Numbered from the stretch's first letter, positions 31,183-40,204 are shown. The stretch: DNA of 64,000 nucleotides from Williamsia sp. 1138 (GCF_002095435.2 NZ_MJEJ02000051.1:247135-311134), one strand, 5' to 3'. The notes: a model not told the origin generated them from the sequence alone. A program made the numbers and translations.

Positions 31183-32499
31183 ATGATCGATGTACGGGAG
31201 GTATCGCGGCTGCGAACGCTGTTGCAAGAGTTGGACTTCGACGTATCGCCGACGGAGTCGGTCGACCAGCTCACCGCCCCCGAAGAACTCAAGGCATCAT
31301 GTGCGGCGGCGCAAGCCGGCGCGGTTATGAATCTGGATGTCAAACGCCGCGCAGAGCATCGCGCGCAGGGACTTCCGGAGAACAAGATCGGAATGGGTGT
31401 GGCCTCAGAGGTCGGACTCGCCGCGCGCGTCTCACCCAGCCGTGGGAGTCGGATGCTGGGCTTCGCCCGCGCCCTGGTCGACGAGATGCCCTACACGATG
31501 GCCGCACTCCGATCCGGCCTGCTCTCGGAATGGCGCGCCACCATTCTCGTCAGGGAAACCGCATACCTCGACCTCGCCGACCGACAGGCCATCGACGCGG
31601 AACTGTGCCGCGATCCAGCCGCCCTCCACGGGATCGGCGACAAGAAACTCGAGGCGCGAGCGAAAGCCCTGGCGTATGAGCTCGATCCACACGCAGTGGT
31701 CGCCCGCGTCGGCAAAGCCGAGAAAGACCGCAGGGTCACCTCACGCCCCGCACCTGATTGCATGGCCTCGGTCACCGCCTTGCTGCCAGTCACCAAAGGA
31801 GTCGGGGTGATCGCCGCGCTGCGCCGTGCCGCCGACCTCCACACCGCCGAGGGGGATGGACGCTCGCGAGATCAGATCATGGCCGACGTCCTGTTCGAGC
31901 GAGTCACCGGATGCGCCGCGGTCGACGGACCTCCCATCACGGTGAACCTGGTGTTGTCGGACTCTGCGCTGATGGGCAAGACGAACGGCGCAGCACATGT
32001 CCAGGACTACGGGCCCATCCCTGCCGAGATCGCGCGCCAACTCATAGCCACCGCCGCCGGGCGCGACACCGAACTCGCGTTGCGTCGCCTCTACGCCCGA
32101 CCCTCGACAGGCGCCCTGGTCGCGATGGAATCAGTCGCGCGCACATTCCCCAAAGCCCTCGCCCTTCTGATCCAGCTTCGTGACCAAACCTGCCGAACAC
32201 CATTCTGCGATGCTCCGATCCGGCATATCGACCACGTCGAACCGCACGCACGCGGCGGTCCGACCACTGGCAAAAACGGCCAGGGCCTCTGTGAACCATG
32301 CAATTACGCCAAACAGGCGCCGGGTTGGCATTCCGAGAGCACGTCGTCAGGGGGCAGCCGGCATTCGGTGATCGTCACCACCCCGACCGGCCATCGGCAC
32401 ACGTCGCTGGCCCCACCGATGAGCGTCAGATCTCTGACGCTGACCACGTCCTCGGCCAGCCAGGTCGAGACCCATCTGCGTGAGCTGGTCGCCGCGTAG
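31183..32499 (+). CDS. DUF222/13E12-type HNH endonuclease
   Basis: A 438-residue member of the actinobacterial 13E12 repeat family. The N-terminal DUF222 helical region (about 20-300) is followed by a C-terminal HNH domain, CRTPFCDAPIRHIDHVEPHA then GLCEPCNYAKQAPGW. The CxxxxC and CxxC zinc pairs and the DH catalytic pair are intact. These genes occur in many dispersed copies in Gordonia and mycobacteria and behave as mobile or rapidly duplicating elements. The start is ATG 31183 behind AGGGGG. Confidence 0.88.
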   Translation: MIDVREVSRLRTLLQELDFDVSPTESVDQLTAPEELKASCAAAQAGAVMNLDVKRRAEHRAQGLPENKIGMGVASEVGLAARVSPSRGSRMLGFARALVDEMPYTMAALRSGLLSEWRATILVRETAYLDLADRQAIDAELCRDPAALHGIGDKKLEARAKALAYELDPHAVVARVGKAEKDRRVTSRPAPDCMASVTALLPVTKGVGVIAALRRAADLHTAEGDGRSRDQIMADVLFERVTGCAAVDGPPITVNLVLSDSALMGKTNGAAHVQDYGPIPAEIARQLIATAAGRDTELALRRLYARPSTGALVAMESVARTFPKALALLIQLRDQTCRTPFCDAPIRHIDHVEPHARGGPTTGKNGQGLCEPCNYAKQAPGWHSESTSSGGSRHSVIVTTPTGHRHTSLAPPMSVRSLTLTTSSASQVETHLRELVAA

Positions 32500-32513
32500 A
32501 ACCGACCGCGCTA

Positions 32514-32550
32514 ACTATGCACCTCGGGCATATGAACACTGTTGCATAGT
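32514..32550. repeat. Inverted repeat at the padR promoter
   Basis: ACTATGCA (32514-32521) and TGCATAGT (32543-32550) form an exact 8-bp inverted repeat with a 21-bp spacer that covers the proposed -35 element. It is a plausible autoregulatory operator for the PadR protein. Confidence 0.55.
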
Positions 32551-32571
32551 GCCCTGTTGCATTGGTATGGT
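32542..32571 (+). promoter_or_regulatory. Candidate leaderless promoter of padR
   Basis: TTGCAT (32542-32547) and TATGGT (32566-32571) are spaced by 18 bp. The expected start of transcription falls at about 32578, exactly the GTG of the PadR gene, which has no ribosome site. This fits leaderless translation, common in mycolata. Confidence 0.55.
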
Positions 32572-32577
32572 GCTGCT

Positions 32578-33135
32578 GTGGCCCTCGAACACGCGATCAT
32601 GACCTCGCTGGCTGAGCGACCCGGGACCGGTTACGAAATCGGTCAGCAGTTCACCCGGTCGATCGGCCACTTCTGGTCTGCCACCCATCAGCAGATCTAC
32701 CGAACGCTCAAAAAGCTGCACGCCGATGGTTTGGTCAGCTACGAATCGGTCGCCCAAGACGGAAGGCCGGACAAGAAGGTCTACACGTTGTCCGCGGAAG
32801 GTCGTGTGGCCCTTAGGGAATGGGTCAGCTCCCCCACCGAACCCCGCCAGTTGCGCGACGAGCTGGGCGTGAAGATCCGCGCCGCCGAAGCCGCCGACCT
32901 CCCTGACCTCATCGCCGAACTACGGCGTCACCGCGCGCTCCATGAGGAGCGCCTGCGTCTGTACCAAGAATTCGAGAAAGACGACTATCCCGATCCCGAT
33001 TCCCTGAACTTGCGCAAGCTCAAGCAGTACCTCGTGTTGCGCGGTGGCGTGCGCATCGAAGCCGGCTTCATCGAGTGGTGCGACGAAGTGATCAGCGCGC
33101 TCGAGAGTGTCGTCAGCCGAACGCCTCAAGTCTGA
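32578..33135 (+). CDS. PadR-family transcription regulator
   Basis: A 185-residue repressor-type regulator. The N-terminal winged helix reads VALEHAIMTSLAERPGTGYE then FWSATHQQIYRTLKKLHADGL. The C-terminal part is the helical dimerisation domain (Vir_C_2 type) with RAAEAADLPDLIAELRRH. The start was placed at GTG 32578 by domain fit and the upstream promoter. It lies 39 bp upstream of the FadH-like enzyme on the same strand and probably controls it together with itself, perhaps sensing an enoate or phenolic ligand. Confidence 0.9.
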   Translation: MALEHAIMTSLAERPGTGYEIGQQFTRSIGHFWSATHQQIYRTLKKLHADGLVSYESVAQDGRPDKKVYTLSAEGRVALREWVSSPTEPRQLRDELGVKIRAAEAADLPDLIAELRRHRALHEERLRLYQEFEKDDYPDPDSLNLRKLKQYLVLRGGVRIEAGFIEWCDEVISALESVVSRTPQV

Positions 33136-33174
33136 ACATCGCGGCCAGCCCCCGCGGACGAAGAAAGGTCTCAC

Positions 33175-35220
33175 ATGACTAGTCCATACCCGAAGTTGTT
33201 CGAACCGTTGACGATCAACAAAGTCGAACTGAAGAACCGCGTCATCATGGGTTCGATGCACACCGGCCTCGAGGACCGGATCTGGGACGTCGACAAACTC
33301 GCCGCGTACTACGCCGAACGCGCCCGCGGCGGAGCCGGACTCATCATCACCGGCGGCATCGCCCCGACCCGCGCCGGCCTGCTCATGCCCTTCGGCGGCA
33401 AGCTGACCAACAAGATCGACGTGATCCGGCATCGCCGACTGACCAGCGCAGTGCACAAAGAAGACGGCAAGATCGCGATGCAGGTCCTCTATGCCGGCCG
33501 TTACGGCTACACACCGTTCAAGTTCGGTGTGAGCTGGGAGAAATCACCGGTTCACCCGTTCCAGCCGATCAAGATGACCAACGCGATCATCAAACACGCG
33601 ATCTGGTCGTTCGGCCGGTGCGCAAAACTCGCCCAGGACGCAGGTTACGACGGCATCGAGATCATGGGCGGCGAAGGCTATCTACTGAACACCTTCCTGT
33701 GCACTCGCACCAACAATCGCACCGACAAATGGGGCGGCAGCACCGAGAATCGCCAGCGAATCGTCGTCGAGATCGTCAAAGAGATTCGCAAGCGAGTCGG
33801 GCCCGACTTCATGGTGATCATGCGCCAGTCCATCGCCGACCTGGTCAAGGATGGCCAGACCTGGGACGAAATCGCTTTGCTCGCGCGCAAACTCGAGCAG
33901 CACGGCGTCGACGCGATCAATACCGACATCGGCTGGCACGAGGCGCAGGTGCCGACCATCGTTACCTCTGTCCCCCGCGGCGCCTTCGTCAGCTACACCG
34001 AGCGGCTCCGTGAAGAGGTGTCGATCCCGCTGATCGCCTCCAACCGCATCAACACCCCCGAACTCGGCGAGCAGATCCTCGAAGGCGGGCGGGTGGACGC
34101 CATCTCGATGGCCCGGCCACTGCTGGCCGACCCTGAGTTCGCGAACAAGGCCAAGGAAGGGCGCGGCGACGAGATCAACACCTGCATCGCCTGCAATCAG
34201 GCCTGCCTCGACCATGCGTTCGTCGGGAAGAAGGTGTCGTGCCTGCTCAACCCGCGGGCAGGCCGCGAGACCACACTCACCCTCGGCCTCACCAAGCGTT
34301 CCAAGCGGGTCGCGGTCGTCGGTGCGGGCCCCGCCGGACTCGCCGCTGCAGTCTCCGCGGCCAAACGTGGGCACGAAGTGCATCTCTACGAAGCGGGTCC
34401 GAGCATCGGAGGTCAGTTCTCGATCGCCGCTCGCATCCCGGGTAAAGAAGAGTTCTCGGAGACGATTCGATATTTCACCACCGCGCTGACTGTCACCGGA
34501 GTGCAGGTTCACCTCAACACGTGGGCGAGCGCCGACGACCTCATCGCGCAGAAGTTCGATGACGTCGTCGTCGCCACCGGCGTGACGCCGCGCATGCCCG
34601 ACATCCCGGGTATCGATCACCCCAAGGTGCTCTCCTACGCCGAAGCGGTTTTGGGGCACAAGGAAATCGGTAAGACCGTCGCCGTCATCGGCGCCGGGGG
34701 TATCGGCTTCGACGTCACGGAGTTCTTGACGGTCGACGACTCCCCCACCCTGAACATCAAGGAGTGGGAGCACGAATGGGGCATCACCGACGATCTGACC
34801 GTCCCCGGTTTCGTCGGTAGACCGCGACCCACCCCCGCCGTTCGCACGGTGTTCTTGGTGCAGCGCAAACCCGGCCGCCAGGGTAAAACACTCGGCAAGA
34901 CGTCAGGTTGGGTGCACCGTGCGACCGTGAAGATGAAGGGCGTGGAACAGATCTCGGGCGCCAGCTACGACAAGATCGACGACGAGGGCCTGCACCTGAG
35001 CTTCGCGCCCAAGGAAGAGGGTGGTGAGCGCATCCACCGAGTGCTGGACGTCGAGACCGTGGTGGTCTGCGCAGGTCAGGAATCTGTACGCGATCTCGTC
35101 GATCCATTGACACTGGGCGGCGTCAACACCCACGTCATCGGCGGGGCCGATGTCGCTGCAGAGCTCGATGCGAAGCGCGCGATCCGGCAGGGCACAGAGG
35201 TAGCGGCAAGTATCGTCTGA
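33175..35220 (+). CDS. fadH: NADPH-dependent 2,4-dienoyl-CoA reductase-like flavoenzyme
   Basis: A 681-residue protein with the FadH layout. The N-terminal old-yellow-enzyme TIM barrel binds FMN (FEPLTINKVELKNRVIMGSM; GYDGIEIMGGEGYLLN; RTDKWGGSTENR). The 4Fe-4S cluster cysteines are spaced C-x2-C-x3-C-x11-C in CIACNQACLDHAF...SC. The C-terminal FAD/NADPH domains begin with VAVVGAGPAGLAAAVSAAKR and include VAVIGAGGIGFDV. It would reduce dienoyl-CoA in beta-oxidation of unsaturated fatty acids. The barrel has MGGEGY where E. coli FadH has MGSEGY. Control by the adjacent PadR suggests a more specific enoate substrate is also possible. Confidence 0.85.
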   Translation: MTSPYPKLFEPLTINKVELKNRVIMGSMHTGLEDRIWDVDKLAAYYAERARGGAGLIITGGIAPTRAGLLMPFGGKLTNKIDVIRHRRLTSAVHKEDGKIAMQVLYAGRYGYTPFKFGVSWEKSPVHPFQPIKMTNAIIKHAIWSFGRCAKLAQDAGYDGIEIMGGEGYLLNTFLCTRTNNRTDKWGGSTENRQRIVVEIVKEIRKRVGPDFMVIMRQSIADLVKDGQTWDEIALLARKLEQHGVDAINTDIGWHEAQVPTIVTSVPRGAFVSYTERLREEVSIPLIASNRINTPELGEQILEGGRVDAISMARPLLADPEFANKAKEGRGDEINTCIACNQACLDHAFVGKKVSCLLNPRAGRETTLTLGLTKRSKRVAVVGAGPAGLAAAVSAAKRGHEVHLYEAGPSIGGQFSIAARIPGKEEFSETIRYFTTALTVTGVQVHLNTWASADDLIAQKFDDVVVATGVTPRMPDIPGIDHPKVLSYAEAVLGHKEIGKTVAVIGAGGIGFDVTEFLTVDDSPTLNIKEWEHEWGITDDLTVPGFVGRPRPTPAVRTVFLVQRKPGRQGKTLGKTSGWVHRATVKMKGVEQISGASYDKIDDEGLHLSFAPKEEGGERIHRVLDVETVVVCAGQESVRDLVDPLTLGGVNTHVIGGADVAAELDAKRAIRQGTEVAASIV

Positions 35221-35249
35221 CCGGTCTTTCCAAGACTGGTGATGCCGGA

Positions 35250-35285
35250 GGCCTCCGGGGGCGGATAGACCCTCGGAGGCCTTTC
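35250..35285 (+). terminator. Intrinsic terminator after fadH
   Basis: GGCCTCCGGGGG pairs with CCCTCGGAGGCC (one G-T wobble) over a short loop and is followed by TTT. A smaller hairpin (CCGGTCTT/AAGACTGG) precedes it at 35221-35239. Confidence 0.75.
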
Positions 35286-35347
35286 GTACCGGTTTCCAGA
35301 GCGATTGCGATGACTTTGTGGGCGCGCCGCCGGTTACGATCTGCGAC

Positions 35348-36151
35348 ATGGGTATTCCAGCACCGTCATCGTCGGCCAGGGCCGTGGTCACCGGAGCGTC
35401 ATCGGGAATCGGTGAAGCTCTGGCCACCGAATTGGCCCGCCGTGGTCATTCACTGATCCTCGTGGCCCGCCGGGAAGAGATCCTGCAGGACACGGCCGTC
35501 GATCTGACCAAACGATTCGGCGTCGAGGTCGAGGTGATGGCAACCGACCTGTCCGACCCGGACGCCACGACCGCTCTGTGCTCTGCGCTGGCCGGTCGTG
35601 AGATCTCCATCCTGTGCAACAACGCCGGCATTGCCACGTTCGGCCCCCTGGCCGAGCTCGACGCGGAATACGAGCGGGCGCAGGTCCGCCTCAACACCAT
35701 TGCGGTGCACGATCTCACCCTCGCGGTGATCCCCCAGATGGTCAAGCGGGGTTCCGGTGGGATCCTGATGGTGGGTTCGGCCGCAGGCAACATGCCCATC
35801 CCCAACAACGCCACCTATGCGGCGTCCAAGGCGTTCGTGAACAGCTTGTCAGAATCTCTGCGCGGCGAGGTCGCCGCCCACGGTGTCCACGTCACACTGC
35901 TCGCACCCGGCCCTGTCCGGACCCAGACACCCACCCCCGAGGAAGCCAGCATCGTTGACCGTGTGGTCCCCGACTTCCTGTGGAACTCGAGCGAATACGT
36001 CGCGAAGTCGAGTCTCGATGCCCTGGAGCGCAACAAGATGCGCGTGGTCCCTGGCGCGCTGTCGAAGTCGATGTCCGTCGCCGGGGGCTACATTCCCAGA
36101 AACCTGACCGCCCCGATCGTCGGCCGCTTCTACCGCAAGTTCGGCGACTGA
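35348..36151 (+). CDS. cmrA: Mycolate reductase, short-chain dehydrogenase (Rv2509 type)
   Basis: Reduces the beta-keto group of the newly condensed mycolic precursor to the mature hydroxy acid. The 267 residues start at ATG 35348. The cofactor motif TGASSGIGEALA, NNAG, the catalytic Ser (GSAAGNMPIPNNA) and YAASK are all present. The C-terminal extension FLWNSSEYVAKSSLDALERN is typical of this mycolata subfamily. Order and orientation with the HerA-like gene and orn match Rv2509-Rv2511, which supports orthology. Its presence indicates a mycolic-acid envelope. Confidence 0.88.
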   Translation: MGIPAPSSSARAVVTGASSGIGEALATELARRGHSLILVARREEILQDTAVDLTKRFGVEVEVMATDLSDPDATTALCSALAGREISILCNNAGIATFGPLAELDAEYERAQVRLNTIAVHDLTLAVIPQMVKRGSGGILMVGSAAGNMPIPNNATYAASKAFVNSLSESLRGEVAAHGVHVTLLAPGPVRTQTPTPEEASIVDRVVPDFLWNSSEYVAKSSLDALERNKMRVVPGALSKSMSVAGGYIPRNLTAPIVGRFYRKFGD

Positions 36152-36152
36152 T

Positions 36153-37706
36153 TCAGCGCTTGCGGCGAGCGGTGCCGAAGATCGACCTCGTGATCTCCCG
36201 GCCCGCCGCCGACGCTGCCGAGCGCAGAAAACTCTTCACCGCAGAGTTGCCCAGCACCTCTTGCACCATCCCGGGTTCTTCCTTCTCCTTCTTTGCCGTG
36301 GGAGCCGGAGCGTGCGGAGCCGGAACCGGAGCCTGCGGCACAGCCTGCTCGACGAGCACTTTCGCATTCAGCTTCTCGTAGGCTGATTCACGGTCGATCG
36401 TCTGCCCGTACTTGGCCTGCAGTGCACTCGACGTTGCGGCGGCACCGATCGCCTCGGGCCCGATGGTGTCCATCAACGATCGTGGTGCGCGCAACATCGT
36501 CCACGCCACCGGCGTCGGCGCCCCCTTCTCCGACAGGACGGTCACGATCGCCTCTCCTGTACCCAGAGACGTCAGGGCCTTTTCGAGGTCGTACGTCTTC
36601 GTGGTGGGGTACGTCCGGACCGTCTTCGACAGTGCCTTCTGGTCATCTGGAGTGAATGCGCGCAACGCGTGCTGGATCCGGGCACCGAGTTGTGAGAGCA
36701 CATCGTTGGGGATGTCGGTGGGCTGCTGCGAGCAGAAGAAGACCCCCACTCCCTTGGAGCGGATCAGCTTGACGGTCTGCACCACCTGCTCTTCGAAGGC
36801 TTTCGAAGAGTCGGTGAAGAGCAGGTGGGATTCGTCGAAGATGAACACCAACTTGGGTTTGTCGATGTCACCCGCCTCGGGCAGGAACTCGAACAGGTCG
36901 GCCAGGATCCACATCAGGAACGTCGAGAACAGCACGGGCCGCGCGGCCTGCTGCCCCAGTTCGAACAGTGTGATCACCCCGGTCCCATCAGGGGTCACCC
37001 GCAGCAGATCAGCGGGGTCGATCTCCGGCTCACCGAAGAAAGTGTCACCGCCGTCTGCTTCCAGATTGGTCAACGCGCGCAGGATCACCCCCGCCGTCGC
37101 CGCGGACACCCCACCGATGCCTTTGAGTTCGGCCTTGCCCTCGTCGCTGAGCAAGTGGGCGATCACCGCCCGCAGATCCTTCAGATCGAGCAGCGCCAGG
37201 CCTCGCGAGTCCGCCCAGTGGAAGATCAGGCCCAGAACCGATTCTTGAGTCGCGTTGAGCCCCAGGACCTTGCTCAGCAGGATCGGACCGAAAGATGTGA
37301 TCGTGGCTCGGATCGGTACACCGATGCCTTCGGTGCCCAGCGAGACGAACTCGACAGTAGACGCCGTCGGCGTCCAGTCGTCGCCGGTGTCGGCAGCTCT
37401 GGCAGCAACCTTGTCGTTGGTCGTGCCCGGCCGGCTCAACCCGGAGAGATCTCCCTTGATGTCGGCCATCACCACCGGAACCCCGGCGGCCGAGAGTTGT
37501 TCGGCGATCACTTGCAGCGTCTTGGTCTTGCCAGTACCCGTGGCCCCGGCGATCAGCCCGTGCCTGTTCATCATCGCCAGCGGGATCCGGACCTTCGCCG
37601 AGGCATCGGCCTTGCCCTCGACGACCACTGTCCCCAATTCGAGGGCGACACCGTCGGTGGCATACCCGGCTGCGATTTCTCGGGCAGGCGAAACTGGCTC
37701 GGTCAC
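36153..37706 (-). CDS. HerA-like helicase domain protein (DUF853, Rv2510c type)
   Basis: A 517-residue P-loop ATPase of the HerA/VirB4 superfamily. Walker A is GATGTGKTKT (near residue 55), Walker B is LVFIFDESHLLF, and GVGVFFCSQQPTDIPNDVL is a sensor-type segment. The C-terminal 70 residues are Pro/Ala/Lys-rich and basic (GTARRKR end). The start is GTG 37706. The family is widespread with unknown role; DNA translocation or repair is inferred. It converges on cmrA with one base between stops and is divergent from orn. Confidence 0.87.
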   Translation of the reverse strand: MTEPVSPAREIAAGYATDGVALELGTVVVEGKADASAKVRIPLAMMNRHGLIAGATGTGKTKTLQVIAEQLSAAGVPVVMADIKGDLSGLSRPGTTNDKVAARAADTGDDWTPTASTVEFVSLGTEGIGVPIRATITSFGPILLSKVLGLNATQESVLGLIFHWADSRGLALLDLKDLRAVIAHLLSDEGKAELKGIGGVSAATAGVILRALTNLEADGGDTFFGEPEIDPADLLRVTPDGTGVITLFELGQQAARPVLFSTFLMWILADLFEFLPEAGDIDKPKLVFIFDESHLLFTDSSKAFEEQVVQTVKLIRSKGVGVFFCSQQPTDIPNDVLSQLGARIQHALRAFTPDDQKALSKTVRTYPTTKTYDLEKALTSLGTGEAIVTVLSEKGAPTPVAWTMLRAPRSLMDTIGPEAIGAAATSSALQAKYGQTIDRESAYEKLNAKVLVEQAVPQAPVPAPHAPAPTAKKEKEEPGMVQEVLGNSAVKSFLRSAASAAGREITRSIFGTARRKR

Positions 37707-37770
37707 GGTGGGCCGTCCTCTCAGGTGACTGGTCTGCTGGCAAAGACTATCGCTGAACTAAGGTGCAAGG

Positions 37771-38370
37771 GTGCAAGACAAACTTGTGTGGATCGACTGC
37801 GAGATGACCGGGCTGCAATTGGGCAGCGACAAACTCATCGAGATCGCAGCCCTTGTCACCGACAGCGAACTGAACATCCTCGGGGACGGTGTCGACGTGG
37901 TCATCCACGCCGACGACGACGCCCTCGCTGCCATGCCCGCGGTGGTGAAGAAAATGCATGCGGCCTCGGGCCTCACCGAGGAGGTCCGCAAATCCACGGT
38001 GACGGTCGAAGAGGCCGAGAAGATGGTCCTCGACTACCTGCGCAAAGAGATCGGTAGCTCAGGCGCAGCCCCCTTGGCGGGCAACTCGATCGCCACCGAT
38101 CGGGGCTTCATCACGCGAGATATGCCCAAGCTCGACGGGTACCTGCATTACCGCATGGTGGACGTCAGTTCGATCAAGGAGCTGTGCAGGCGCTGGTACC
38201 CGCGGATCTACTTCGGTCAGCCGGAGAAGGGCCTGTCCCATCGGGCGCTCGCCGACATTCGCGAGTCGATCCGGGAGCTCAAGTACTACCGGGCGACAGC
38301 CTTCGTGCCCCAGCCCGGACCCGAGTCGGCAGCGATCGAAGAGGTCACCAAAACGCTCGGTCCAGCATGA
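37771..38370 (+). CDS. orn: Oligoribonuclease
   Basis: A 3'-5' exoribonuclease of 199 residues (DEDDh family) that degrades 2-5-nt RNA and pGpG/pApA. The catalytic WIDCEMTGL (D9, E11) is at the start, [13 protein letters not shown] carries the second Asp, and the final His/Asp lie in [19 protein letters not shown] start. tRNA-His follows on the same strand. Confidence 0.96.
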   Translation: MQDKLVWIDCEMTGLQLGSDKLIEIAALVTDSELNILGDGVDVVIHADDDALAAMPAVVKKMHAASGLTEEVRKSTVTVEEAEKMVLDYLRKEIGSSGAAPLAGNSIATDRGFITRDMPKLDGYLHYRMVDVSSIKELCRRWYPRIYFGQPEKGLSHRALADIRESIRELKYYRATAFVPQPGPESAAIEEVTKTLGPA

Positions 38371-38452
38371 TTTCGCCTGGCCAGATAACCGATTGGAATT
38401 CCGGCCCGGCATGCCGCTAGAGTAAGTCCCTGGTTCCGCTAGCGGTACCGAT

Positions 38453-38526
38453 GGTGGGCGTAGTTCAGTTGGTAGAGCACCAGATTGTGATTCTGGCTGT
38501 CGCGGGTTCGAGTCCCGTCGTCCACC
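38453..38526 (+). tRNA. tRNA-His (anticodon GTG)
   Basis: The cloverleaf has an extra 5' G (position -1, 38453) facing C73, the hallmark of tRNA-His. The acceptor GTGGGCG pairs with CGTCCAC, the anticodon stem CCAGA/TCTGG encloses TTGTGAT, and the T-arm is GCGGG/CCCGT. Confidence 0.95.
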
Positions 38527-38534
38527 CCGACACA

Positions 38535-38575
38535 GAAGGCCCGTCCCGCATCGCGCGGGGCGGGCCTTCTTCTTT
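38535..38575 (+). terminator. Intrinsic terminator after tRNA-His
   Basis: A perfect 15-bp stem, GAAGGCCCGTCCCGC with its complement, encloses a five-base loop and is followed by TTCTTTTC. Confidence 0.92.
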
Positions 38576-38588
38576 TCATCACGAAACA

Positions 38589-38658
38589 TGCTCCACTTAC
38601 AGCAATCCGCTCCGCTTCCAGGGCTCTGGAAGCGGAGCGGATTGACGTAAGTGGAGCA
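38589..38658. repeat. Long near-perfect hairpin downstream of ldtB
   Basis: Arms of 12 and 19 bp, interrupted only by a two-base mismatch (AG against AC), enclose a GGCT loop: TGCTCCACTTAC, then CAATCCGCTCCGCTTCCAG and their complements. The 70-base element lies between the tRNA-His terminator and the ldtB stop. It has no T run on either side, so it is not a standard terminator. It may be an RNA 3' structure, an I-shaped terminator for ldtB or a REP-like repeat. Confidence 0.8.
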
Positions 38659-38671
38659 GATCCGGACCTGG

Positions 38672-39904
38672 TTAGGCGTTGCCCTTCTTCCAGGTCTCCC
38701 ACGGGATGTTCCAGTCGCCGAGCCCATCGGTGCCCGACAGCTCGGGCCCCACGGTGTTCTTGACCGTCACGATGTCCCCCCGAAGCGAGTTCTGGACCCA
38801 CCAGAGCGCGTTCTCCGGGCTGACGTTCAGACAGCCATGACTGGTGTTCTCGCTGCCTTGCGCATAGACCGACCACGGCGCGGAGTGGATGTAGATCCCG
38901 CTCCAGGACATCTGGGTCGCGTAATCGACGTCGAGCCGGTAGCCGGCCGAAGAGTTGACGGGCACACCATATGTCGATGAATCCATCACGATGGAGTCGA
39001 GACGGTCACCGATGATGTAGGTGCCGTTGTCGGTAGGCGTGGAGTCCTTGCCCATCGACGTCGGCATGGTCTTGATGACCTTGCCGTTCTCGGTGATCGT
39101 GATCGTCTTGGTGTTGTCATCGGCCGTCGCGATGAGCTCGCGGCCGATGGTGAAGTCGGTCTTCAGGTTCTCCTGGCCGAACAGCCCGTCGCCCAGATCG
39201 ATGCCGTAGGTGTTCACAGCCACGTTCACCTTGGTGCCTGGCTTCCAGTAGTTCTCCGGTCGCCAGCGCAGCTCCGTGTCACTGAGCCAGTAGAAAGCAC
39301 CCTCGGTGGGCGGGTCGGTCGTGATGGTGATCGCGTCCTGCGCTGCCTTGCGGTTCGGAATCGCCTCGTCGAAGCGAATCGAGACCGGCATGCCGACACC
39401 GACGGTCGAATTGTTCTCCGGCAGCAGGTAGGCCTGCGTCAGGTTGTTGGGCGAACTGGTGGTGAACGTGGTCGTCGACTGCGTGCTGCCACCGATGCCC
39501 TTGGCGTCGGCGACGAGTGTGTACTTCTTGTTGTAGCCGAAGGAGCCTGCCGGCACCGTCCAGGTCTTCTTGTCCTCCGAGAGGGTCCCCTGGATCGGGG
39601 TTCCCCCGGCATTGGTGATCGTGACGTCCGTCAGGCGTGCGTCTTTGGCGGTGACCTTGACCGGTGCACCGGGCGCGAACCCGACGTCGCCGTCCACCAC
39701 CGGCTTGTCTGCGAACCCGGTGACCTCGACCGCGGGCTGCAAGAGATCATCGAACGGTGTCGTGCTGACCACCTGGTCGCTGTACTTCGGCGGAGTCGGA
39801 TCCGACGAACACGCTGACATGACACCCGCGAGTGTCACGAGGAAAATCACCAGAACAGCGGGCTTGCCAACCCTGCTGCCCATGGAGGCCTGCCGGAACC
39901 CCAT
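38672..39904 (-). CDS. ldtB: L,D-transpeptidase lipoprotein LdtB/LppS
   Basis: A membrane-anchored cell-wall cross-linker of 410 residues. The signal peptide ends in the lipobox LAGVMSAC (lipidated Cys 32). Two Ig-like domains follow (about 50-150 and 150-265), then the YkuD catalytic domain with IYIHSAPWSV and SHGCLNVSPENA containing the catalytic Cys and His. The C-terminal tail (GDWNIPWETWKKGNA) is typical of the class. The place between tRNA-His and tRNA-Lys is that of M. tuberculosis Rv2518c. It is a second transpeptidase beside the simpler one at 2712. Confidence 0.93.
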   Translation of the reverse strand: MGFRQASMGSRVGKPAVLVIFLVTLAGVMSACSSDPTPPKYSDQVVSTTPFDDLLQPAVEVTGFADKPVVDGDVGFAPGAPVKVTAKDARLTDVTITNAGGTPIQGTLSEDKKTWTVPAGSFGYNKKYTLVADAKGIGGSTQSTTTFTTSSPNNLTQAYLLPENNSTVGVGMPVSIRFDEAIPNRKAAQDAITITTDPPTEGAFYWLSDTELRWRPENYWKPGTKVNVAVNTYGIDLGDGLFGQENLKTDFTIGRELIATADDNTKTITITENGKVIKTMPTSMGKDSTPTDNGTYIIGDRLDSIVMDSSTYGVPVNSSAGYRLDVDYATQMSWSGIYIHSAPWSVYAQGSENTSHGCLNVSPENALWWVQNSLRGDIVTVKNTVGPELSGTDGLGDWNIPWETWKKGNA

Positions 39905-40090
39905 CTCACTCCAAACATCTGCCTAAGGCCCGACGACGCGGGCAAGAAACCATCTGCGCGAGAGTCTACGTGCAAAGCCGGACAACCGGGAACCGCGAAC
40001 CACCGCAAAAGCCCTGGATTCACGGTGCGCGAACCACGCGATTTTCATTTCTCGGGTTCGGCCTGCTACCGTTCCAACTCGAAAGAACGA

Positions 40091-40163
<73 letters not shown>

Positions 40164-40174
40164 CAACGAAAGAG

Positions 40175-40204
40175 AATCCCCGGAGCATGCTCCGGGGATT
40201 TTTC
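40175..40204 (+). terminator. Intrinsic terminator after tRNA-Lys
   Basis: A perfect palindrome from AATCCCCGGAGC to GCTCCGGGGATT, followed by a T run ending in TTTTTCTG. Confidence 0.92.

Noticed and set aside
30509..32499. Integrative element using tRNA-Arg as attachment site
   Set aside because: No integrase and no repeated tRNA 3' segment were found in the window.
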